Source: Myxococcales bacterium (GTDB lineage: Bacteria > Myxococcota_A > Polyangia > Polyangiales > Polyangiaceae). Taken from it: 64,000 nucleotides of DNA. The translations under genes and the position numbers were made by a program. How positions within the stretch are numbered: the first letter of the stretch is position 1; each line of letters opens with the position of its first letter. The stretch covers positions 56,319 through 120,318 of the forward strand of contig CANJCO010000007.1 in NCBI GenBank assembly GCA_947473045.1. Reading direction: 5' to 3'. Below the pieces are notes generated by a model that was not told where the DNA came from, made no database searches, and saw nothing but the letters and a program-made list of their open reading frames with translations. Below, in pieces: positions 19,456 through 26,473 of this stretch.

Positions 19456-19629
19456 CTAACAGGCCGTTGAAGAACGGCCTGTTAGCAGGCCGTTGAAGAA
19501 CGGCCTGCTAGCCTTTCATCTCGGGGAGGTATGCACCTCCCCGCCCCGAAAAACGCGGTTTTTCGGGGTCCCCACCCCACGCAATTGGCTTCGCCAATTA
19601 CTATCAGGGTGTTTTTCAACACCCTGATA
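19456..19629 (-). repeat. multi-hairpin interspersed repeat, copy A (inverted relative to B, C and D; duplicated terminal hairpin)
   Basis: core matches copy B except GGCGAAGCC vs GGCGTAGCC; hairpins ctaacaggccgttGAAGaacggcctgttag, ggggaggtATGCacctcccc, ccccgaaaaaCGCGGtttttcgggg, attggcTTCgccaat, tatcagggtgttTTTCaacaccctgata. Confidence 0.95.
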
Positions 19630-19680
19630 ACAGGCCGCGCGGCGGGGGCCGCTGCCCGGGGCGGGCGACCCACACAAACG

Positions 19681-19708
19681 CAAAACGCCCGCCTTGGGGG
19701 GGCGGGCG
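19681..19708 (-). terminator. putative intrinsic terminator of the 19815..20591 gene
   Basis: cgcccgcc/ggcgggcg stem followed by TTTTGCGTTTG on the minus strand. Confidence 0.55.
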
Positions 19709-19814
19709 CGGGTTGCGCGGCGATGGACCTCACGAACGTCCGGCGTCGCGGTCGTCGCGCGCCATCGCCAGGTTGCGTCGCGGCAGGGAGCGCAGTCGGC
19801 AGACGCGAGCTCCC

Positions 19815-20591
19815 TTACGAGGCGATCGCCGTCTCGTGCAACGCTCCGGTCGGAGCCGGCAGCGCGGGTGCGGCAGGCGAAGCGGGCGATGCGGAGGCGC
19901 CCGCGGGCGTCTTGGCGGCGCGGGCCCTTCGCTTGCCGATCCCCATGCGAATCAGCAGGTCGCGTCGCTTGATGACGACGCGGGCGCACTCGCTCCAGTC
20001 GAGCACCCATGCCCGGAGCGCCAGCACCGGGGCCGCGCGGTCGGGCGTCGGAGCGGCGGGGGCAGCGACGCTGTGGCTCTCGACGAACGCTGCGCGCTGC
20101 AGCATCTCGGCCCGCTCCGAGGCGGTGATGCCGCGCTCATCGAGGGTGGCGAGCGCGGCGTGGTCGGCCTTGCGCGAGGCCTTGCGATCCTGCGCATTTT
20201 CGAGGTCGGCCAGGCGACCCAGCACCAGTCGCGCGGCGATCACTGCGGTGGCGCCGGAGCCGGGCACGACGCCTTCGAACACGAAGGCCGCCTGGGCGGG
20301 ATGAAGGCGCTGCAGCGCAGCGCGCGCGACCGGAAATGCCACCGCCTGCCAGCGCTCGAGCCGTGCGATCGCTTCGGCGACCGGGATCTGCGCCGTCGCG
20401 GGCGAGTGCGAGGGAGCCATCGCGCCGAGCAGCAGCGCGTATCCCTCCCGCAAGTCGGCGTCTTTGAAGCCGACGGACGCCATGGCCGCGCGAACGGTGC
20501 CGTCGGTGCCCACTGTGCGCAAAAACTGGGAGGCGCGCGTGACAACCGGATCGAGGGCGGTGCGCGAAACAGACGAAAGTGTGAGGTGCAT
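19815..20591 (-). CDS. hypothetical protein
   Basis: start MHLTLSSVSRTALDPVVTRASQFLRTVGTDG; Ala-rich helical 258 aa; own terminator downstream. Confidence 0.65.
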   Translation of the reverse strand: MHLTLSSVSRTALDPVVTRASQFLRTVGTDGTVRAAMASVGFKDADLREGYALLLGAMAPSHSPATAQIPVAEAIARLERWQAVAFPVARAALQRLHPAQAAFVFEGVVPGSGATAVIAARLVLGRLADLENAQDRKASRKADHAALATLDERGITASERAEMLQRAAFVESHSVAAPAAPTPDRAAPVLALRAWVLDWSECARVVIKRRDLLIRMGIGKRRARAAKTPAGASASPASPAAPALPAPTGALHETAIAS

Positions 20592-20686
20592 GATCGATAA
20601 CCCTGGAGTGGCCGGCGCCTTGATTGACGCGCGGCATGCCCACCCATCGATGCCCGCGCAGCAAGGTTGCGAAAAAAGTGACAGAC

Positions 20687-20732
20687 CCTTACGGGATGGT
20701 CCCCCGACCTTGTCGTAAGGTAGGGGGACCAT
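20687..20732 (-). promoter_or_regulatory. strong hairpin with an alternative pairing upstream of the 19815..20591 gene
   Basis: ATGGTCCCCC...GGGGGACCAT plus ACCTT/AAGGT; competing CCTTACG (20687-20693)/CGTAAGG (20714-20720). Confidence 0.5.
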
Positions 20733-21131
20733 GCGCGCTGCGCTTCGGACCATGCGAGCTCGGGCGGCAAACCATGGGCGCATTCGCGGGGCGGCGTCCG
20801 GTTTCGCCGGGGGTGGCGCGATACGGCGCAAAATTGGGCGTCTGTTGAGCGATGCGCTTCTCAAGCGCGCGCAGCGGGGCGCCTGGCGGGCGGACGAAAG
20901 AGGCGGACTGCGCGGCGCTCCGGCGGCCGCTGCCTGAAAAAATGGCCTATTTCCGCGCGTCGTCATGCCTTCGCGGCGAGCCCACATGGTCACGGTCCGG
21001 CGCGGGCGGCGTCTGCGCAGCGCCGCGCGAATCGATCGCGGGCCGCAGCGCTTCGCACAAGCCGCGCGCGATGCGCCGGATCGGCCGCCGCGGAGCCTGG
21101 GGCGCGCGTCGGACCCGCCCGCGCAGCGCCC

Positions 21132-22067
21132 TCACTTCATATATTTTTCGAGCGAGGCCACGTCCGCGCGCAGCAGCTTCTCGTAGCTGTCGACCTCGGG
21201 GCCGCCGCCCACGGGATCGAGGGTGCCGAGCGGAATGTGGGAAGCCTCCGCGATCGTCTTGGCGGGCCTCGGATCGAGCTGCGGCTCGCTGAAGATGGCG
21301 GTGACCTTCTTTTGCGCCACGACCTTCAGCACGGCCTCTAGGTATTCGCCGGTAGGCGTTGAGCCGGGAAACGGCTCGATGACGGCCACGATGTTGAGTT
21401 TGTAGCGCTCGGCGAAATAGCCGAACGAGCCGTGGAAGGTGATGAAGTCGCGCGTCTTCCAAGCGGCGGTGCGCGCCGCGATTTCTGCGTCGAGCTTGTC
21501 GAGGCGGGCGCCGAGCTCGGTGGCGCGCCTTCGGTAGTCGTTCGAATGTGCGGCATCGACCCGGCCGAGCTCGTCGCCGATCGCCTTGACCATGACCCGC
21601 GCCCGCGACGGATCCATCCACACGTGGGGATCGACTGCCCCCTTGTCGTGATCGTGATCGTCCTCGGGCACGGCTTTGTGGGCCGCTTCATCGCCTACGG
21701 CGTCTTCGAGCACGGTGCGCGTCGGGACGCGCTCGCCCACCTTGAGCACCCGCGCGGTCGGAGCTGCGTCTTTCATCAGCCGGTCCATCCACGGATCGAG
21801 GCCGAGGCCGACCATCACGCCGAGCTTCGACGCGGCGACCTCCTCGATTTCTTTCGGGGTTGGATCGAACGTGTGTTCGCTGCGTCCGGGGGGGAGCAGG
21901 AGCGACACATCGGCGTCCGGGCCGGCGACTTCACGCACCAGATCGTAGAGCGGGAAGATCGACACGGCGACTTTCGTGCGCGCGCTCACCTTCGGCTTGC
22001 ATCCGTTGCCGCCGGTCGACGCCGCCGCCGCGAGCGCCATCACAAATAGCAGGCTCAGCTTTTTCAC
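21132..22067 (-). CDS. znuA: metal ABC transporter substrate-binding lipoprotein (ZnuA/cluster A-1 family)
   Basis: lipoprotein signal; SIFPLYDLVREVAGPDADVSLLLPPGRSEHTFDPTPKEI; acidic His loop DDHDHDKGAVDPHVWMDPSRA; FHGSFGYFAERY; FSEPQLDPRPAKTIAEAS. Confidence 0.88.
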   Translation of the reverse strand: MKKLSLLFVMALAAAASTGGNGCKPKVSARTKVAVSIFPLYDLVREVAGPDADVSLLLPPGRSEHTFDPTPKEIEEVAASKLGVMVGLGLDPWMDRLMKDAAPTARVLKVGERVPTRTVLEDAVGDEAAHKAVPEDDHDHDKGAVDPHVWMDPSRARVMVKAIGDELGRVDAAHSNDYRRRATELGARLDKLDAEIAARTAAWKTRDFITFHGSFGYFAERYKLNIVAVIEPFPGSTPTGEYLEAVLKVVAQKKVTAIFSEPQLDPRPAKTIAEASHIPLGTLDPVGGGPEVDSYEKLLRADVASLEKYMK

Positions 22068-22077
22068 CCTGCCGAGG

Positions 22078-22226
22078 CTAGCAGGGTGTTGAAAAACACC
22101 CTGATAGTAATTGGCGTAGCCAATTGCGTGGGGTGGGGACCCCGAAAAACCGCGTTTTTCGGGGCGGGGAGGTGCATACCTCCCCGAGATGAAAGGCTAG
22201 CAGGCCGTTCTTCAACGGCCTGCTAG
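22078..22226 (+). repeat. multi-hairpin interspersed repeat, copy B (complete reference unit)
   Basis: ctagcagggtgttgaaaaacaccctgatag ... ctagcaggccgttcttcaacggcctgctag with three internal hairpins; fills most of the divergent intergenic region. Confidence 0.95.
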
Positions 22227-22295
22227 CGCACCCGGGGAGCATTTTCGCCGCCGCTTGACGCGAATTCAAGGCGACGCCTACTGTGCCGGGCGCCC

Positions 22296-23036
22296 GTGCC
22301 GAAGCCGTTCCGTTCGACTCCTCCCCCCGACTCCCGCCCGCGGCCCGCGCGCGCGAGCATCGCTGCGCATGCGCCGTATGCTGCGCCGGAGGTCTTCGGT
22401 CACGACGCCGTCGCGAAGATCGCGAGGGCGCTTCCGCTGGCGGAGCGCCTCTATGCCAACATTCGCTTTTCGATTCTGCGCCCAAAGCTCCTCAGCGTGA
22501 TGGACCTGCTGCTGCCCGACTCGGGGCGCATTCTCGATGTCGGGTGCGGGTTCGGGCTGTTTGCAGCGTACTTCGGCCAAACGCAGCCGAAGCGCCACAT
22601 CGTGGGCATCGACCCGGACGCGCGGCGGGTGGCGCTCGCGGGGCGGGTCTCGGCGCGCCTTGGGCTAAGCCACGAGTTCGTCGCCGGCGACGTGCGTACC
22701 GCCGAACTCGAAGGCCCATTCGACGCAGCCTACGTGCTCGATGTGATGCACCACATTCCTGCCGCCGATCAGGCCGGGGTGCTCGAAGGGCTGCGCGATC
22801 GGCTCCCGCGCGGCGGCGTGCTGCTCATCAAGGACATCACCACCGAGCCGCATCACCAGCTGGTGTTCACCGAGCTGCTCGACCGCGCGATGGTCGGCTG
22901 GCACGAGCCGCTCGCCTACCGGCACCATCAGGCTTGGGGCGAGATGCTCGAGGACATGGGGTTTCACGTGCGGATCGTGCGCGTGCCCGACGTCTTGCCG
23001 TACCCGCACGTGGTCATCGCGGCCACCCGCGACTGA
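22296..23036 (+). CDS. class I SAM-dependent methyltransferase
   Basis: motif I ILDVGCGFGLFAAYFG, DAAYVLDVMHHIP. Confidence 0.85.
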   Translation: MPKPFRSTPPPDSRPRPARASIAAHAPYAAPEVFGHDAVAKIARALPLAERLYANIRFSILRPKLLSVMDLLLPDSGRILDVGCGFGLFAAYFGQTQPKRHIVGIDPDARRVALAGRVSARLGLSHEFVAGDVRTAELEGPFDAAYVLDVMHHIPAADQAGVLEGLRDRLPRGGVLLIKDITTEPHHQLVFTELLDRAMVGWHEPLAYRHHQAWGEMLEDMGFHVRIVRVPDVLPYPHVVIAATRD

Positions 23037-23135
23037 CGACGTCACCCACTTACCAAACGGCTGAGGCGTGTTACCTTGCTTGCGCTGTAGGTAGGGTTCG
23101 TAAGGGCGCGCTGGCGCCACGAGGCGACGTTCACC

Positions 23136-23885
23136 GTGGGCGTATTGCAGTTTTTCATCGCTTGGGCGAACGCGCCGTTCACGGTCGCCGGAGGCATCGC
23201 GATCGCCTTCGCGCTCTTGCAGGCGTCGGGGCTTCTCGGGCTGATCGCGGGGGGCGACCACGAGGCCGACGCTGACCACGATCTCGACCACGACGTCGAC
23301 GCCGCGCACGACGCGGGCGGCGACAGCGAGGGTGACCACGACGGCGGCGCTCAGCACGCCATGCTGGGCGCGCTTGGCGTGGGGCGGTTGCCGTTTTCAC
23401 TGATCTGGCAGACGTACGCGCTCGTGTTCGCCATGACCGGCCTGGGCCTCAACGCGCGCTTCGGCGCTGCCGTTTCGGGCGTGCCGCTCGTCTCGCTGGC
23501 GTGGACGCTCCCGGCCTCGCTCGCCGCGGGCTACGGCGCGGTCGCGCTGCTCGCGAAGGTGCTCGGGCCCGTGTTCTCGTCGAAGAAAGAAGAGGCGACG
23601 AGCCGCGCGCAGCTGGTCGGCTCGCTCGGGGTGGTCATCTCTTCGAGCGTCTCGCGCGCGTTCGGCGAGGTTCGCATCCGCGATCGCTCCGGCCACGATT
23701 TGCGGGTCGTCTGCAAGCTCTCCGAAGGTGCCCGCGCGCCGAAGGAGCACGAGCGCGTCGTGGTCGTCGAGATCGACGCTTCCGGCGCGCTGCTCGTCGC
23801 GCCGATCGACGACGCCGCCGCCGAGCTGCCCGAACACGATGCGTCCGAAGAGGCGCCCGCCGCGAGCGAGCGCCGCGCCCGATAG
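23136..23885 (+). CDS. NfeD/YqiJ-like OB-fold membrane protein with His/Asp-rich segment
   Basis: TM segments, C-terminal OB-like region (AQLVGSLGVVISSSVSRAFGEVRIRDRSGHDLRVVCKL), HEADADHDLDHDVDAAHDAGGDSEGDHDGG, immediately upstream of flotillin. Confidence 0.72.
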   Translation: MGVLQFFIAWANAPFTVAGGIAIAFALLQASGLLGLIAGGDHEADADHDLDHDVDAAHDAGGDSEGDHDGGAQHAMLGALGVGRLPFSLIWQTYALVFAMTGLGLNARFGAAVSGVPLVSLAWTLPASLAAGYGAVALLAKVLGPVFSSKKEEATSRAQLVGSLGVVISSSVSRAFGEVRIRDRSGHDLRVVCKLSEGARAPKEHERVVVVEIDASGALLVAPIDDAAAELPEHDASEEAPAASERRAR

Positions 23886-23931
23886 CGCAGCGACGCCTAC
23901 TGCTGACTGACCGTAACCGAAGGAGAAACTC

Positions 23932-25938
23932 ATGCCGCAAGCTGGTGATGCAAACCTGATCGTTATTGGAGGCGCCGTAGGGGTCGGCCTCGTGCTGCTG
24001 CTCACCGTGTTTACGGTCATCTCCCGCTTCTACCGCCGCTGCGGGGCTGACGAAGCGCTCGTGCGCACCGGCTCGGGCGGCAACAAAGTCGTCATCGGCG
24101 GCGGCGTGCTCGTCTACCCGATCCTCCACCAGCTGCTGCAGGTCTCGCTGCGCAGCGTGAAGCTCTCAGTCGAGCGCAGCGCGAAGAACGCGCTCGTGAC
24201 CGCCGACAAGATCAAGGCGAACGTCACGACCGAGCTGTACATCAAGGTCGAGCCCATCGCTGACGACGTGCTCGCCGCCGCGCGCAGCTTCGGTGAGCGC
24301 AACCTCGACCAAAACGTCATCGCCGATCTCATCGAGGGCAAGCTCACCGACGCCCTTCGTTCGGTGGCTGCCAATCAGACCTTCATGGCCCTTCACGCCA
24401 ACCGCAAGCAGTTCGCGGAGCGCATTCAGGAGGTCTTGAGCGAGGAGCTCAAGAAGAACGGTCTCACGCTCGAAAACGTCTCGATCACTGCGTTCGCGAT
24501 GGTTCCGGTGAAGGACCTCGACCCCAACGACGTGTTCGACGCCGAAGGCCTGCGCGCCATCACCGAGAGCGTGCAGACCAACCGCGAGAAGACCAACCAG
24601 ATTCAACGCCAGAAGGAAAACGAGATTCAGGCGCAGAACGTCACTGCGCGCATGAAGCAGCTCGAGCTCGATCAGCAGCAGAAGCAGAGCGAGGCCGATC
24701 AGGCGCGCAGCGTGTCGGAATACGCGTCGATGCGGGCCACCGAGACCGCGAAGGCCATCTACATCCAGGAGCAGTCGCGCGACCTCGCGGGCTACGAGCG
24801 GCAGCGCGCCGTCGAGACCGGGCGCATCGAGCAGGAAAAGGGCATCGCCATCGCGATGGCGTCGAAGCAACGGGCCGAGCGTGAGGCTCAAATCGAAGCT
24901 GAGAAGGGCCAGCAGGCCGCCGAGATCGCCAAGCAGCGCGTGATCGAGGCTGCGACGATCGAAAAGGAGAAGGTCGTTCAGGCCGCTGAGGTCGACCGCC
25001 AGAAGGCGCTCGAGGCCGCGAACATCGACCGCGAAAAGGTGGTCGAGGTCGCGCGCATCGTCAAGCAGATCGCCATTACGCAGAACGAGGAGGCGCAAGC
25101 GCGCGCCTCTGCGGCGAAGGCGATGGCCGTGGTCGACGAAGAGACCGCGAAGCAGGCCATCATCACCGTCGAGGTCACCGCCAAGGCTGAGCGCGACAAG
25201 GCGATTCAGGTCATCTCGGCGCAGGCCGAGGCCGAGGTCAAGCGAGCGCTCGCCGAAGGCGAAGTAGCCAAGGCGCGCGCGATGGCCGACGCGGCGCTCG
25301 CCAGGGCGAAGGGCGATGCTGCCGTGGTTCAGGCGGGCGCAGAGGCTGACGCCACGAAGCGTAAGATCGACGCCGAGGCGAAGGCCAGCGCAGCGGAGAA
25401 GGAAGCCGAGGCGACGGTGCTGCTCGCAAACGCCGTTGCGCGCAAGGGCGAGGCGGAGGCCGGCGCGCGTCGCAAGCTGCTCGAGGCCGAAAATCAAGTC
25501 TCGTCGCGCGTCGTGATGCGCGACATGATCCTCAAGGCGCTCGAGGTCATGCCCGACGTGGCCCGCGAGCTCATGGCGCCCGCGAAGGCGATCACCGAAA
25601 TCAAGGTGCTGCAGACCAGCGGCATGGGAGGTGGCGGCGGCGGCGGCGGCGCTCCGGCGCTCGGCGCGATGAGCCCGATCCTCAAGACCGTGCTCGAAGC
25701 CGGCGCGGCCTACCCGCTCATGCGCGAGCTCATGTCGTTCGCGCAGTTCGACAAGGACAAACTCGGCGAAAAGGCCAAGAGCCTGATCGGCGAGCTGGGC
25801 AGCGAGCTGACCGCCGCGGTCTCGGGCCCCGATGCCTCCGACGCGGTCGATTCGCCGCAGACGTCGCGCGGCATTGAAGTGCACGAAGTGCCGCATCCCG
25901 CGCCGCACGCGGCGGGCCGCCCGGCGCCGGGCGCCTGA
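23932..25938 (+). CDS. flotillin (SPFH domain) family protein
   Basis: N-terminal TM, SPFH region (YPILHQLLQVSLRSVKLSVERSAKNALVTADKIKANV), long Ala/Glu coiled coil, poly-Gly linker, C-terminal helix. Confidence 0.92.
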   Translation: MPQAGDANLIVIGGAVGVGLVLLLTVFTVISRFYRRCGADEALVRTGSGGNKVVIGGGVLVYPILHQLLQVSLRSVKLSVERSAKNALVTADKIKANVTTELYIKVEPIADDVLAAARSFGERNLDQNVIADLIEGKLTDALRSVAANQTFMALHANRKQFAERIQEVLSEELKKNGLTLENVSITAFAMVPVKDLDPNDVFDAEGLRAITESVQTNREKTNQIQRQKENEIQAQNVTARMKQLELDQQQKQSEADQARSVSEYASMRATETAKAIYIQEQSRDLAGYERQRAVETGRIEQEKGIAIAMASKQRAEREAQIEAEKGQQAAEIAKQRVIEAATIEKEKVVQAAEVDRQKALEAANIDREKVVEVARIVKQIAITQNEEAQARASAAKAMAVVDEETAKQAIITVEVTAKAERDKAIQVISAQAEAEVKRALAEGEVAKARAMADAALARAKGDAAVVQAGAEADATKRKIDAEAKASAAEKEAEATVLLANAVARKGEAEAGARRKLLEAENQVSSRVVMRDMILKALEVMPDVARELMAPAKAITEIKVLQTSGMGGGGGGGGAPALGAMSPILKTVLEAGAAYPLMRELMSFAQFDKDKLGEKAKSLIGELGSELTAAVSGPDASDAVDSPQTSRGIEVHEVPHPAPHAAGRPAPGA

Positions 25939-26423
25939 TGGCGGGCGGACCCACGGCAGGCGCGCTGAAGGCTTCGGACCTCGGCGCGCTCGCCGCCCTC
26001 GCGCTCGGAGGAGCCGGGCAGGGCGGCATGGACGTGAGCTTCACGGGCTTGAAGCGCAGCCTGCGCGAGGCCGTCGCCGGCGATCCGCTCGACGCCCTCG
26101 TGGTCACGGTGGTGGGCGGCGCGTTCCTGTTTTATCTCGCCGAAAAAGACGACAACCCCAAGTGCGCCACCTACTGGGACGCGCTGGTCTACGTCTCCAC
26201 TTGCCTTTCGGTGGGCTACGCCGACGTCTTCGCGCGTACCGATGCGGGCAAGGCGATCGCCACTGCGCTCATGACCATCGGGCCGTCGCTCGCCGCCAAG
26301 GCCCTCGACGACCCGGCGCGCGTGCGGGCCGAGGAGAGCGCGAAGGCGCTCGCAGTGCAGCAGGCCATGGTCGACAAGCTCGAGGCCATTCTTGTCGAAC
26401 TTCGCAAAGGCGCGCATCCTTAG
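25938..26423 (+). CDS. two-TM K+-channel-pore-like (Ion_trans_2-like) membrane protein
   Basis: TM1 VVTVVGGAFLFYLAEKDDNP, pore helix/filter-like TYWDALVYVSTCLSVGYADVFARTDAGKAIATALMTIGPSLAAKALD; start overlaps flotillin stop (TGATG). Confidence 0.7.
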   Translation: MAGGPTAGALKASDLGALAALALGGAGQGGMDVSFTGLKRSLREAVAGDPLDALVVTVVGGAFLFYLAEKDDNPKCATYWDALVYVSTCLSVGYADVFARTDAGKAIATALMTIGPSLAAKALDDPARVRAEESAKALAVQQAMVDKLEAILVELRKGAHP

Positions 26424-26473
26424 CGCCGGGCGCTCGCCGGTCGGGCGCGTTCGATGAGGAGCCCTGGGGCACG

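Noticed and set aside
19456-19629. Repeat copies as insertion sequences or CRISPR
   Set aside because: No transposase ORF inside, no long terminal inverted repeats around a gene, no regular spacers; better described as a small palindromic interspersed element.
20687-20732. Classical H-type pseudoknot
   Set aside because: Pairing is possible on paper, but a 2-nt connector across a 10-bp stem is sterically unlikely; competing hairpins are the simpler reading.
24166-25908. 580-aa ORF antisense to flotillin
   Set aside because: Shadow ORF with Leu/Asp/Arg bias; the flotillin frame has clear SPFH and coiled-coil structure.
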